Assembly (NCBI GenBank): GCA_965267475.1
Contig: OZ254079.1
Coordinates: 1,984,001-2,048,000, forward strand
Source of the DNA: JBCBKU01 sp965267475
GTDB lineage: Bacteria; Pseudomonadota; Alphaproteobacteria; Rhodobacterales; Rhodobacteraceae
DNA: 64,000 nt
Direction: 5' to 3'
The notes beneath the pieces are model-generated. The model was not told where the DNA came from. It saw only the letters and a list, made by a program, of their open reading frames with translations, and searched no databases. Shown piece by piece: positions 1 through 8,982 of this stretch; position 1 is the stretch's first letter, and each line of letters begins with the position of its first letter. The position numbers and the translations under genes are program-made.

Positions 1-46
1 CTCCGCCATCTACGGTGGCGTGCATCTTTATCGGCTGAAGGGTTAG
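1..46 (+). CDS. btaA: 3' end of BtaA-type 3-amino-3-carboxypropyltransferase (partial)
   Basis: Only the last 14 codons are present (frame starting at base 2, stop TAG at 44-46), reading SAIYGGVHLYRLKG. The identification rests on this tail and on the btaB gene that begins four bases later; btaA and btaB are usually adjacent. BtaA transfers the 3-amino-3-carboxypropyl group of S-adenosylmethionine to diacylglycerol, the first step of betaine lipid (DGTS) synthesis at the membrane. The fragment is too short for domain evidence, so the call is mainly contextual. Confidence 0.6.
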   Translation, partial: SAIYGGVHLYRLKG

Positions 47-50
47 GCGC

Positions 51-692
51 GTGGCGGATACGGCAGAGCATGGACGGTTGATGGACGATGTCTATCGCTA
101 TCAGCGCTTGTTCTATGACGTGACGCGCAAATATTACCTCTTGGGCCGCGACCATCTGATCCGCGAGATGCGCGTGTCGCCCGGTCAGTCGGTTTTAGAG
201 GTCGCCTGCGGCACTGGCAGGAATCTTCAGGCGATAGGTAAGACCTACCCGAAAGCCCGGCTATATGGGTTTGATATATCGGAACAAATGCTGATCTCGG
301 CCCGAAAGAAGCTGGGCGAACGGGCGGCCCTGGCGCAAGGGGATGCCTGCGGATTCGACCCAAATGCGATGTTCGGCGAAGACCAGTTCGATCACATCGT
401 CCTGTCCTACAGCCTGTCAATGATCCCGGACTGGCAAGGTGCCCTGGCTGAGGCGTTGCGCCACCTGGCGCCGGGTGGGCAGATCCACGTGGTGGATTTT
501 GGCGATCAGGCGGATCTGCCGGGCTGGTTCAAACGCGCGCTGGAACGTTGGCTGGCCAAATTCCATGTAAGCCCGCGGACGGATCTGTCAGATGCGCTGC
601 GGTCCTTGACGGAAAAGCGCCCGGCAGAAGTGCTCTACCGGACGCTCTATCGTCACTATGCAGCCTATGGGCGCGTCACGCTGTCTGCGTGA
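51..692 (+). CDS. btaB: BtaB-type diacylglyceryl-homoserine N-methyltransferase
   Basis: A 213-residue class I SAM methyltransferase starting at GTG, four bases after the upstream stop. Motif I is VLEVACGTGRNL (about 48-59), followed by the acidic-loop segment YGFDIS (about 72-77) and the post-motif region LAPGGQIHVVDFGD. The N-terminal block RYQRLFYDVTRKYYLLGRD is characteristic of BtaB. The enzyme would methylate diacylglyceryl-homoserine three times to give diacylglyceryl-N,N,N-trimethylhomoserine, a phosphorus-free lipid made under phosphate limitation in Rhodobacter sphaeroides. Its 3' end overlaps the convergent DUF1501 gene by 17 bases. Confidence 0.88.
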   Translation: MADTAEHGRLMDDVYRYQRLFYDVTRKYYLLGRDHLIREMRVSPGQSVLEVACGTGRNLQAIGKTYPKARLYGFDISEQMLISARKKLGERAALAQGDACGFDPNAMFGEDQFDHIVLSYSLSMIPDWQGALAEALRHLAPGGQIHVVDFGDQADLPGWFKRALERWLAKFHVSPRTDLSDALRSLTEKRPAEVLYRTLYRHYAAYGRVTLSA

Positions 693-1983
693 AAAGCCCC
701 AGATTTGTGAAGCTGTGGCCCGGGAAGACGCTGCTGACCAGCCCTTCCGGCATGCCCATGTGGCGCACCATGATCTCGCCCGAGATGTCGCGGTAATCGA
801 CAACGGTCGGCACGTAACGGTCGCGCAGCAGGTTTTCGTCCGCCAGGTTCGGTACGTCGGCCGCAAAGCCAGGCGTTGTTGGACCGCCAAAGGCAAACCA
901 GGATCCGCCCTGGCCATGGTCGGTCCCTTGCGAGCCGTTTTCGTACACCGTCCGTCCGAACTCGGTGCAGACGAAGACCACGACATTATCCAAAAGCGCG
1001 CCGATATCACGATAGAAGGTCACGAAATCGGTCGCCCCTTCGCGCATCCGGCGGTGATAGGACTTGTCCTGGTCGATGAAGCGGTCGGCGCCATCGGCGA
1101 TCTGGTTGGAATGGGTGTCCCAGCCGATATTGAAATCTAGCGCAGCCACTTCCAGCGGGATCCCCGCTTTCAGGAACTGGGCCACCATCTTCAGACCCTT
1201 GCCAAGCGATGATCCGGAATATTCCAGACCGCCCGCATTGGTGACATAGCCGTCATCGGCCGCCGTCACCCGCGCGATGTTGTCCAGCGTGACCGATTGC
1301 GACGCGCGCACCATGTTCTCGATCTGGCTCAGCGGTACTTCCTCGTTTGACGCGATCTGGGTCATCAGGTCGGTCAGCTGATTGTCCGCACAGCCATTGC
1401 CCGAACAGAAATCCCCGTTCTCAATCTCAAAGGACCCAGCGTTTGAAATGGCGGGCACGGGGATTGTGCCGCGCAGTTCCGTCGACATGCTGCCCTTGCC
1501 CAGAACCGCGCCACGCAGGTTGCCGTCATCACGGTTGTTGGCCTGAAGGTATCGGTTCAGATACCCGTCGATGATGTTGGACTGGGCCCCGGTTCCGATC
1601 CAGCGCTGGCAGTCGAAGTGCGACCGGTTGCCCTCGGTGATGGCTGTCGCGGGCGAAACCATCATGCGGCCTGCATCCCAGATCTCCATCAGGGGTTCAA
1701 GGTTGGGGTTCATGGCGCGCGGAGCGCCAGCGCCCATCCCGATCGAAGAGTTGGCATCCCCAGATGGCGGTTCGATCGCGATATTGGGCCGCACGCGGTA
1801 ATAGTTCGTGTCGCCGACTTTCGGGAAAAGGTGCAGGCCATCCGCACCGCCCCGCATGAAGACCTTCACGAAGGTCTTGCCGCCCACTTCCTGCCCGAAG
1901 GCAAAGCGTGGTGCCCCTGCAGCGCCGATCATTGAGGCCGCGGTAATCGCCGCCGATTTCATAAAGTTTCTACGAGTGGTCAT
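676..1983 (-). CDS. DUF1501 family exported protein
   Basis: A 435-residue protein with a Tat-type leader: TRRNFMK (about 3-9), a hydrophobic stretch and a likely cleavage near FAFGQ. The remainder is the DUF1501 (alkaline-phosphatase-like fold) domain, including FMRGGADGLHLFPK near the mature N terminus, GWDTHSNQ mid-domain and CTEFGRT plus TDHGQGG near the C-terminal third; the His/Asp residues resemble sulfatase/phosphatase metal ligands. It lies 22 bases downstream of the DUF1800 gene and is almost certainly co-transcribed with it. The two families are habitually paired and exported; their function is not established. The Tat motif suggests folding and cofactor loading in the cytoplasm. 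Confidence 0.88.
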   Translation of the reverse strand: MTTRRNFMKSAAITAASMIGAAGAPRFAFGQEVGGKTFVKVFMRGGADGLHLFPKVGDTNYYRVRPNIAIEPPSGDANSSIGMGAGAPRAMNPNLEPLMEIWDAGRMMVSPATAITEGNRSHFDCQRWIGTGAQSNIIDGYLNRYLQANNRDDGNLRGAVLGKGSMSTELRGTIPVPAISNAGSFEIENGDFCSGNGCADNQLTDLMTQIASNEEVPLSQIENMVRASQSVTLDNIARVTAADDGYVTNAGGLEYSGSSLGKGLKMVAQFLKAGIPLEVAALDFNIGWDTHSNQIADGADRFIDQDKSYHRRMREGATDFVTFYRDIGALLDNVVVFVCTEFGRTVYENGSQGTDHGQGGSWFAFGGPTTPGFAADVPNLADENLLRDRYVPTVVDYRDISGEIMVRHMGMPEGLVSSVFPGHSFTNLGLFTQTA

Positions 1984-2005
1984 AGCTGGAAATCCTTCAC
2001 TCGGG

Positions 2006-4798
2006 TTACTGCAGGTGGAAACTAGGAAGCGTCAGGAGAAGGCCCGCCGCGCGGTCGAGCGCCGGTTTCTCATCCCGCGACATCGGCTCGAAGATGCCGT
2101 CATCGCCGCGAAGGACGGATACCATCGTGTAGAATTCGTCCCTCCGGTACCGGTCGGCCGTGGCCACGCCCAGTAGGAAGGCAGCCACTTCTTCGGCGGT
2201 TTCCAATCCGGCCTCGGTGATATCGGCCTGAAGGTCGATGCCATAGCGCTCGGCGCGTTCGGCGACCTCCGACAACTTGTTGTAACGCGCAACCAGCGAG
2301 GCCGAGGCCAGCCAAGCCGCCGATACTTCCGGCAAACCAGTCGGTGCCGGGAAGTACCAGGGCGCCCAGCCCGAATCTGTCACGCTTTCGCGGAACCGGC
2401 GGAAGAAATCACTTTCGCCATCCGCGACCGGGGATGCGCCCACCGCACGCATGTAAGCGGCAGTGAACTCAAAAGGGGTCCGGGCCAGCGACCGTGTGTT
2501 CTGTACGCTGGTCACGAAATCGGGATGGGTCAGAACCGCCCGCAAGATTTCCCGGCTGGAACCATCATTTGATGCCCAGGCGTTCACGCAGGCTTGCACA
2601 AGGTTCGCGGGCGGATTGTCGGCCACGAACTTCTGAACGATCTTGCCGCAGACAAAGCGCTGCGTGCGCGGGTCCGAAGCAAGGATCGAAATCAGCTCTT
2701 CGCCTTCCTGCACACCTGTTGCGCCGGACCGTCCTGCAATGGTCGTCGACAAAAACGGAATGTCCTTGTCGCCTGCGTCATGGCGATCTGGTTCGAACTG
2801 GAATTCATAGACATGGCGGGCACGGTCGACGTCGCCGAAATTATCCGTCCGCTCATACCGCCAGCCGGTGAAGATCCGGCTGACCGCGATCACGTCATCA
2901 TCGCCATAGCCGCCATCGACACCTACCGTGTGAAGTTCCAGGATTTCGCGACCATAGTTTTCGTTGATCCGGTTCACGCGGCTTTCGTCATTATCGAGAT
3001 ACTGCGACATGAGCGGGCTGCGCGCTGAATAAAGAAGCAGGTCCTCAAACCGTCCAAACGCATTCTGGCGGAAGAATTCGCGATCCGTCATGAAATTTCG
3101 GACGATGTTCGAGTTCTTATTGTTGGCGTGGAAGTGGTTCACCCAGAAGGCGCCCATGACTTCGCGCAGCTGCAACTCGGAATAGACCGCGTTAGCCAGT
3201 TCGTATTCCATAGTGCCGTCGCGCACGTCGTTCGAGTTGCCCTGATTGTTCCCGGGCAAAAGCGACGTTGTCAGGTTCGAGCCGTTGAAGGCCGCATCGT
3301 TGATCGTCTCGGGCGACAACTGTTCGTTGATGTAATTGGCGAAGCCGATGGCCCGAACCCGCGCGTAAAGCGATGGTGTTGCGCCATAGGACACGCGGTT
3401 CAGCGCCTGGCTTAGCCCGTCCTGAGGGACCGCATTGGTGAAGTTGTAATTCACCGCCTGGGTCTGAACCTGGCTGTTCGAGCTGTTCGCAGCCGTAAGC
3501 GTCACCGACGTGGTCGGACCCATATCCTCGGGGAAGACACGCACGGCGAATTGGCCTGTGGTCAGACCCACGTCGACTGTCGTTGTCCGGCCGGAAGGCT
3601 GGATCGTTACATTCACGATATCAAAGGCTTGCGGGTCCTGAACGATCCCGAACAACGTCTGGCCGTTGGAAGAGATCACGTTCTCGCCGGTGGCGCCCGC
3701 CGTCAACTGAATGGCTTGGGCCGGGGCCTCGACCACGGGCGGTGCCAAGGGGCTCGATACCGATTGGCCTGGCCCCACAGGGGCCGCAGGCGTGTTTGCC
3801 GGAACCACCGTTCCAGCCGGTATGACCGGTGCTGGCGGAGGTGGCGGCGCAGGTGTCGCCGGGGGAGGCGGTGTATTGGGCGCAGGGGGTGCGCTTGGGT
3901 TCGGGGTCGACGGCGCGCTGCCGCCGCCAGCGGAAGATCCGCCGCCTCCGCCACCGAAGCTCGGTACAGAGATACCGCCACCAGAACCGGTGCCACCATT
4001 CGACGCGGAGCCGCCGGTGCCCGCCGCAGATGCGATCGGAACACTGCCGCCCGCGCTGGTGCCGCCGCCGGATGCGCCGCCACTGGCTCCGCCGCCAAAG
4101 CCGCCGGCCATGCCACCGCCTAAACCGCCGCCGCCAGGGCCCGAGATGTTGTTCGGGCCGCCAACTGGGCCGTTTCCAGATCCGCTTCCGCCACCACCAC
4201 GCGCGGCTTGGCTTGATCCGCCGCCGATGGTGAAAGGTGTCACGCCGCCGCCCTGTCCGATGCCAGGTGGGCGGGCGGGAAGACCAGGGGCGCCCGCAGG
4301 CGTTGTGCCAGGTAGCGCTGCAAGGTTCGGGGCAGGGCCACTGACGGCTTCATTGAAGGGGCGAAGTTCGGCTCCGGCGCGTCCCAGCCGGATCCGGTCC
4401 AGCGCAGCGCCGACAAACCCGGCCCCCTTGACGGTCACGATATGTTGCCCGGCGCCCAAGGCGATGATGGCCTGGATGGGGTCGCCCGGTTCGGCGCCCT
4501 CGGGCACTTCCGGCACGACCAGGACCAGTTGGCCATCGATGAAGATCTCCACCGGTTCGCCAGCGGGAACCTCGATGACGAAACTTCCGCCTTCTTCGGT
4601 TTCCAGCAGGAAGCTGTTGCTGTCAGTCTCGACGGGCGCCTTGGTCGCGGTGTCCGGCGCGACAGAGGCCATTTCAACCGGGTCGGATGTCTCGGGCGCC
4701 ATGGGGCCCATTTCGGGGGTTTCAACAGCGGCAACGGGCGCGGCAATCAAAAGGGCCACAACACTCGCGCTGGCGAAAAGAGATAGATCGGCTCGCAT
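2006..4798 (-). CDS. DUF1800 family secreted protein with long Gly/Pro-rich region
   Basis: About 930 residues from the ATG at 4798, chosen because GGAG lies seven bases upstream; a GTG at 4813 and an ATG at 4804 also fit the frame. A Sec signal peptide (LFASASVVALLIAAPVAA) is followed by an acidic segment, a small beta-rich domain that mentions carbohydrate- or ligand-binding-like features (about 55-145), a low-complexity Gly/Ser then Pro/Ala stretch (about 165-345), an Ig-like beta domain (about 370-455) and the C-terminal DUF1800 domain beginning at GLSQALNRVSYGATP. DUF1800 proteins elsewhere are about 450-600 residues, so the N-terminal half is an extension. It heads a two-gene operon with DUF1501. 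Confidence 0.87.
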   Translation of the reverse strand: MRADLSLFASASVVALLIAAPVAAVETPEMGPMAPETSDPVEMASVAPDTATKAPVETDSNSFLLETEEGGSFVIEVPAGEPVEIFIDGQLVLVVPEVPEGAEPGDPIQAIIALGAGQHIVTVKGAGFVGAALDRIRLGRAGAELRPFNEAVSGPAPNLAALPGTTPAGAPGLPARPPGIGQGGGVTPFTIGGGSSQAARGGGGSGSGNGPVGGPNNISGPGGGGLGGGMAGGFGGGASGGASGGGTSAGGSVPIASAAGTGGSASNGGTGSGGGISVPSFGGGGGGSSAGGGSAPSTPNPSAPPAPNTPPPPATPAPPPPPAPVIPAGTVVPANTPAAPVGPGQSVSSPLAPPVVEAPAQAIQLTAGATGENVISSNGQTLFGIVQDPQAFDIVNVTIQPSGRTTTVDVGLTTGQFAVRVFPEDMGPTTSVTLTAANSSNSQVQTQAVNYNFTNAVPQDGLSQALNRVSYGATPSLYARVRAIGFANYINEQLSPETINDAAFNGSNLTTSLLPGNNQGNSNDVRDGTMEYELANAVYSELQLREVMGAFWVNHFHANNKNSNIVRNFMTDREFFRQNAFGRFEDLLLYSARSPLMSQYLDNDESRVNRINENYGREILELHTVGVDGGYGDDDVIAVSRIFTGWRYERTDNFGDVDRARHVYEFQFEPDRHDAGDKDIPFLSTTIAGRSGATGVQEGEELISILASDPRTQRFVCGKIVQKFVADNPPANLVQACVNAWASNDGSSREILRAVLTHPDFVTSVQNTRSLARTPFEFTAAYMRAVGASPVADGESDFFRRFRESVTDSGWAPWYFPAPTGLPEVSAAWLASASLVARYNKLSEVAERAERYGIDLQADITEAGLETAEEVAAFLLGVATADRYRRDEFYTMVSVLRGDDGIFEPMSRDEKPALDRAAGLLLTLPSFHLQ

Positions 4799-5109
4799 AA
4801 TCATACTCCGCACAAAGAGTTTGGATGCGAGGTGCGGGCCGGAATGTGGCGATTCTGAGGAGAATTAACCTCGAATCCCTTCTCTGGAGCGTTTTCGCCA
4901 ATCGCCGGAAAACAGATCGACGGCTTTTGGCCGGACTGGCGCCGTGTTTCGAACAGTCCGCCACAATTGGCGAGGCGAAGCGTGACGTCAGGGAAACTTC
5001 AGGCTGCGCGCGTTGTCACCGACCGCGTTACGATTCGTTCACGGATCGGAACCAGTGCCGAATTTGTGGCACCGATAGCCGTTCCTCGCGGCGACCAAAT
5101 GTGGCGGTC
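4799..5109. other. Intergenic region, promoter side of the DUF1800-DUF1501 operon
   Basis: About 310 bases between the dioxygenase stop and the DUF1800 start, both on the minus strand, so it must carry the DUF1800 promoter. I find the Shine-Dalgarno GGAG just before the start but no convincing -35/-10 pair. The 9-mer AATGTGGCG occurs at 4843 and 5098; two copies of a 9-mer at this distance may be chance. Open frames here are not supported by a start signal or recognisable protein. Confidence 0.4.
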
Positions 5110-5979
5110 TCAGGTCTCGGGAACCAATTGCAGATCAAACTCGGCCACAAGGTAGGGCTCGGAAATCGCCCCGCTCAGTTCGTACCCATCGGGAAAACTG
5201 TCTGCCGGACGTTCTTCATACGTCATGATCAGATCCGACCGAACGCCGAACACGGCATCCTCGTCCAGATAGGGATCGTCATCCGCAAAAATCTCGCTGA
5301 CCAGGGTCCGATATCCCGGGGCCTTCACGATGAAGTGCAAATGAGATGGGCGCCAGGCATGACGGCCCGTGGCGCGGAGCAGGTCGCCGCCCGGCCCATC
5401 GGTGGGAACCTCATAGCTGACCGGCTTCACGGTGGTGAACCCATAGCGGCCTTCTGCGTTGGTGTATTGGATCCCATGGAAGGAATACGTGTCCTGCTCG
5501 GGGTCCTGGCTGGAATAAAGCCCGTTGGGCGCTGTCTGCCAGACGTCCAGCTCCGCCCCTTCGATCGGGTTTCCGTCCGGACCGCTGACAACGCCTGTCG
5601 CCAGAAGAACAGGACCATCATAATGCCGCTTCAGGTCATGACCGAACGGGATCGTGGGTGAACCCGAGATGTGAAACGGGCCAAGAACCGAGGAACTGGT
5701 CCCGCCGGGCACAGTATTGATCATGTCGACCAGCGACGACAGGCCAAGAAGATCCGACAGAAGAACGAACTCGTGCCGCTCTTTCGTTGTGAACTCGGTG
5801 GTACGTTCCAGAAAGGCGATGGCTTTGTCCCATTCTTCATGGGTCAGGCTCACCTCGCGCGCGAATTCATGAAGATGCCGGGCAAAGGCGTGCAGGATCT
5901 CGCGCAAGCGCGGATCGGTGTCCGGCCCAAAATACCCCATGAATGCGTCCGTGATGTTGTCTTTGGTCACATTGCGCAT
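5110..5979 (-). CDS. Intradiol ring-cleavage dioxygenase, hydroxyquinol/catechol 1,2-dioxygenase type
   Basis: A 289-residue non-haem Fe(III) dioxygenase. Residues 1-100 form the helical N-terminal dimerisation domain and the rest the beta-sandwich catalytic domain. The four iron ligands are visible: Tyr155 in PNGLYSSQ, Tyr189 in VSYEVPTDGP, and His213 and His215 in RPSHLHF. It would open a catechol or hydroxyquinol ring between the two hydroxyls to give a muconate or maleylacetate. Family resemblance favours hydroxyquinol 1,2-dioxygenase, but the substrate is not proven. It is the last gene of the minus-strand operon, 13 bases after DctM, with GGGGGA before the ATG. No maleylacetate reductase or muconate cycloisomerase is in the window. 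Confidence 0.88.
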   Translation of the reverse strand: MRNVTKDNITDAFMGYFGPDTDPRLREILHAFARHLHEFAREVSLTHEEWDKAIAFLERTTEFTTKERHEFVLLSDLLGLSSLVDMINTVPGGTSSSVLGPFHISGSPTIPFGHDLKRHYDGPVLLATGVVSGPDGNPIEGAELDVWQTAPNGLYSSQDPEQDTYSFHGIQYTNAEGRYGFTTVKPVSYEVPTDGPGGDLLRATGRHAWRPSHLHFIVKAPGYRTLVSEIFADDDPYLDEDAVFGVRSDLIMTYEERPADSFPDGYELSGAISEPYLVAEFDLQLVPET

Positions 5980-5992
5980 GGGCAGTGTCCCC

Positions 5993-7303
5993 CTAATTCA
6001 GAATGGCGAGGCTGAGCGCCGGGAAGCGGATCAGTACGATCAGCACCAGCAGCATAACAAATGCAAAGGGCAGAGCACCCAGGAAAACATCCTTCAGCTT
6101 GATCCGGTCATCGTCGAGCGTCGCCTTGATGACGAAGCAACTGAGCCCCAGGGGTGGTGTCAAAAGTCCGATCTCGGCCGCGACGACCGCAACAATCCCG
6201 AACCAGACAAGCGACAGACCCATCCCCTCGATCAAACCCAGGAACAGCGGCACGACGATCAGAATGATCGATGCCGTGTCGAGGATGGTCCCAAGAAACA
6301 GCATCAGGACCACGAGAAGCGTCATGATCCAGAAGAAGGACAATTGATTGTCAGCCAGGATCGATTGCAGTTCGTTCGGCAGCCCCGCAATCCCAAGCAT
6401 GCGGGCATACATCGATGCGGCGGTGATCAGGAACAAAAGGGCCGCTGTGATATGGCCAGTCTCGATGACCGTTTCCCAAAAGCTCTTCAGATTGATCCGC
6501 CCTCGCGACGCCGCGATGATGATCCCAAGAAGCGATCCGGCTGCACCCGCCTCAACTGGTGTGGTCCAGCCCAGATAGATCCCGCCCAGCACCACAACGA
6601 TGAGACCGATGATGGGAAGGGTTTTCGATGCGATTTCCCCCCAGCCCATCAACTCGTCGTCGTCTTCTATCAGCTCTCCGCCAACGAAACCGGGTGTGAA
6701 ACGGCCCATGAACCAGATGGCCGCGACATAGGCGATGGCGAGCAAAATCCCGGGGACGACGCCTGCCAGAAACATCTCGCCCACCGACTGCTCGGCCACG
6801 AAGCTATATATAATGAGCATCGCCGAAGGCGGGATGATCATGCCCAAGACGCTCGATCCCGCCACGACGCCGACGGCAAAGCGCGGGTTGTATTTGTGCC
6901 TCAGCATTTCGGGCACCGACATCTTCGAGAAGACCGAGGCCGAGGCGATGGACGATCCGGTCACGGCCGCAAAGACCGCGTTTGCGCCCACAGTTGCCAT
7001 GCCGATCCCACCGGTGATCCGGCGGAACCCCTGGTTCATGACTTGATAGATATCCGCGCCAAGCCCCGCCTTGGACACGATCAGCCCCATGAATACAAAG
7101 AGCGGTATGGTCGCGAACGTGTATTCCATCACGCTGTCGCCGATTGCGATCTTGGTCAGTGCAAAGGCCAGATCGATATTGTCGCGCATGATCCAAATGG
7201 CGATGAAGCTGACCATCCCAAGCGCGACCGAGATGTAGACGCCCAAATAGATCAGGACGACAATGGCAACGATCGAGATCAGGCCGATTTCGACAGGTGT
7301 CAT
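5993..7303 (-). CDS. dctM: TRAP transporter large permease (DctM family)
   Basis: A 436-residue protein with about a dozen hydrophobic helices throughout, the expected size and layout of a DctM subunit. Typical segments are the N-terminal MTPVEIGLISIVAIVVLIYL helix, a conserved GSSIASASVFSKM loop and IIPPSAMLIIYSF. With DctQ and DctP it forms a Na+-driven, periplasmic-binding-protein-dependent importer of carboxylates or related anions. Its start overlaps the DctQ stop by four bases (ATGA), showing translational coupling. Position directly upstream of an intradiol dioxygenase suggests that it imports an aromatic or ring-fission acid. Confidence 0.92.
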   Translation of the reverse strand: MTPVEIGLISIVAIVVLIYLGVYISVALGMVSFIAIWIMRDNIDLAFALTKIAIGDSVMEYTFATIPLFVFMGLIVSKAGLGADIYQVMNQGFRRITGGIGMATVGANAVFAAVTGSSIASASVFSKMSVPEMLRHKYNPRFAVGVVAGSSVLGMIIPPSAMLIIYSFVAEQSVGEMFLAGVVPGILLAIAYVAAIWFMGRFTPGFVGGELIEDDDELMGWGEIASKTLPIIGLIVVVLGGIYLGWTTPVEAGAAGSLLGIIIAASRGRINLKSFWETVIETGHITAALLFLITAASMYARMLGIAGLPNELQSILADNQLSFFWIMTLLVVLMLFLGTILDTASIILIVVPLFLGLIEGMGLSLVWFGIVAVVAAEIGLLTPPLGLSCFVIKATLDDDRIKLKDVFLGALPFAFVMLLVLIVLIRFPALSLAILN

Positions 7304-7872
7304 GTGCGGCTGTCTCCGACCCGGTCTTCGATTGAGTCGTCGCCACCAAAACGCGCGCCAAGTCCGATTTCATTGTCCGGCGTGTGGGGTCTGACGATGA
7401 TGCGCATGATGAAATGGATGGCGCACAGGCACGCGCTTAGGAATATGACCAGCTTCACTGGCCACCAGGGTGCCGTGAAGACGCCAGGGATACCGAAGAA
7501 GTCGTTCGTCTCCCACATCTCAACGAATTCAGGCCACATAGCGACGGCAATGATTACCATGAAGGTCAGACTGAACAGATCGATGGCCCGCGACAGGGCC
7601 TTCCCGGCAACGGAATTCCGCCGACCGATCAAACCAAGAAAGCCGTCGGACCGTGTCAGGCGACCCACGCGGATGACATCCGGCAACTGAAGGAAGACGA
7701 TCAGCACCATTGAGAACTGCACGATCTCAACCGCGCCCAGGAAGGGCTTATTGAACAGCCCCCGGGCGACAATATCGTAGTTCACCACGGCAATCAGCCC
7801 AATGACCACGAAGGTGCCGACGGCATTGGCAGCCATTGCAATGCCGTCGGCAAGTTTTCTGACAAGGTCCAA
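7300..7872 (-). CDS. dctQ: TRAP transporter small permease (DctQ family)
   Basis: A 190-residue membrane protein with four hydrophobic helices (about 17-37, 52-70, 95-115 and 140-160), as in DctQ subunits. It pairs with DctM in the inner membrane and completes the tripartite TRAP transporter. It lies 15 bases after DctP and overlaps DctM by four. The C-terminal tail of about 25 residues is hydrophilic and rich in Asp/Arg. Confidence 0.88.
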   Translation of the reverse strand: MDLVRKLADGIAMAANAVGTFVVIGLIAVVNYDIVARGLFNKPFLGAVEIVQFSMVLIVFLQLPDVIRVGRLTRSDGFLGLIGRRNSVAGKALSRAIDLFSLTFMVIIAVAMWPEFVEMWETNDFFGIPGVFTAPWWPVKLVIFLSACLCAIHFIMRIIVRPHTPDNEIGLGARFGGDDSIEDRVGDSRT

Positions 7873-7887
7873 CGATGGGTCCCGCGC

Positions 7888-8970
7888 TTAGTTGGTCGCC
7901 GCGTCCGCCCAGTTCCGGACGGGGCTGTAACCTGCGGCCTCAAGCTTGCCGAGATAGGCGTTCAGCATGTCCGAGCCCGGCTCACCCTTGCCGTCCAGAT
8001 TAGCGGCCCATTCCTGCGCGATGTTCGGCATCGCAGCGGCCCAGCTTTCGCGCTCTTCAGCCGACATCTCAACGATGGTGCCACCGGCGGCAACGAAGGC
8101 GTCACGGCTGGCTTGGGCGCGATCCATGGCGATCCCGGCGACGTGGTCGCGGTAAAGAACGGCGACTTCCTGAAGGACGCCCTTCACCTCGTCAGGCAGA
8201 CCGTCCCAATAGTCCTTGTTCACCGTGATCGTTTTTGAGTTCACGGCGCCAAGATCGGCACGCAGCATATAAGGCGCCACTTCGGCGATCTTGAACGTCG
8301 ACGCCGCTTCGGGCCACAGCATCGCGTGGTCCACAAGGCCCGTCTGGAGCATATTATAGAAGTCAGTCAGGCCGCCCCGGACACCTGCTGCGCCTTCGAT
8401 CCCTTCAAGATAGCGCAGGTTCATGCCCGCACCCGCGACCTTGCCGCCTTCAAGATCGGACAGGGAATTGATCGGTTCCTTCGAAAAGACCTGATAGGTG
8501 TCGAGAACCACGCCGGTTGCCAGGTACACCTGGTTCTGCGCCGCGAACTCGTTCTGCATCGTGGGATATTCCTTGGCGATCTCATCGACCGCCCGAGCCA
8601 CTGCACGTGCATCGGGTGCGATGAACGGTGTCACGGCTGAAATCGCCTGCGACGGCAGCTTGGAGCTGTGGAAGATGGTTGTCACAATGCCAATATCGCC
8701 CAGGCCCAACTCAATGCCTTCCAGCACACCCTTGGGCTTTACGATGGACCCGCCATAGCTTTCCTGCCAGTCCATGACATAGTTGCCGGCCTCAGCCAGG
8801 CGCTTGTCGACTTCGGGGATGAAGAAGTTCGTGAACTCTTTCACCCAAAGCGCGCGCGCCGGATACCCGTCAATCACCACCGCCTTGATTGTCTCGGCTG
8901 CCATGGCCGGTGCGGCAAAAGCCGCGAGCGCAGCCGCCAAAGCCGTGCGACGTGTTAGTTTCGAAATCAT
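7888..8970 (-). CDS. dctP: TRAP transporter substrate-binding protein (DctP family)
   Basis: A 360-residue periplasmic protein with a signal peptide rich in Ala (TRRTALAAALAAFAAPAMA, cleavage before AETIK) and the DctP fold: two alpha/beta lobes joined by hinges, with the recognisable LSDLEGGKVAGAG segment and the NSKTITVNKDYWDGLPDEV block. GGGAGG stands seven bases before the ATG. It is the first TRAP gene in the operon, which allows excess binding protein. Ligand specificity cannot be read from sequence; neighbours suggest an aromatic-derived carboxylate. Confidence 0.9.
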   Translation of the reverse strand: MISKLTRRTALAAALAAFAAPAMAAETIKAVVIDGYPARALWVKEFTNFFIPEVDKRLAEAGNYVMDWQESYGGSIVKPKGVLEGIELGLGDIGIVTTIFHSSKLPSQAISAVTPFIAPDARAVARAVDEIAKEYPTMQNEFAAQNQVYLATGVVLDTYQVFSKEPINSLSDLEGGKVAGAGMNLRYLEGIEGAAGVRGGLTDFYNMLQTGLVDHAMLWPEAASTFKIAEVAPYMLRADLGAVNSKTITVNKDYWDGLPDEVKGVLQEVAVLYRDHVAGIAMDRAQASRDAFVAAGGTIVEMSAEERESWAAAMPNIAQEWAANLDGKGEPGSDMLNAYLGKLEAAGYSPVRNWADAATN

Positions 8971-8982
8971 AGGTAGTCCTCC

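Noticed and set aside
3711..4868. Plus-strand frame rich in Pro/Gly within the DUF1800 gene
   Set aside because: It mirrors the Gly/Pro low-complexity region on the opposite strand; the composition explains the open frame.
5918..7690. Long plus-strand open frame (590 codons) antisense to the TRAP permeases
   Set aside because: Its protein is low-complexity His/Asp/Arg-rich with no family resemblance, and the minus strand encodes an unmistakable DctM/DctQ pair; the frame is a by-product of high GC.
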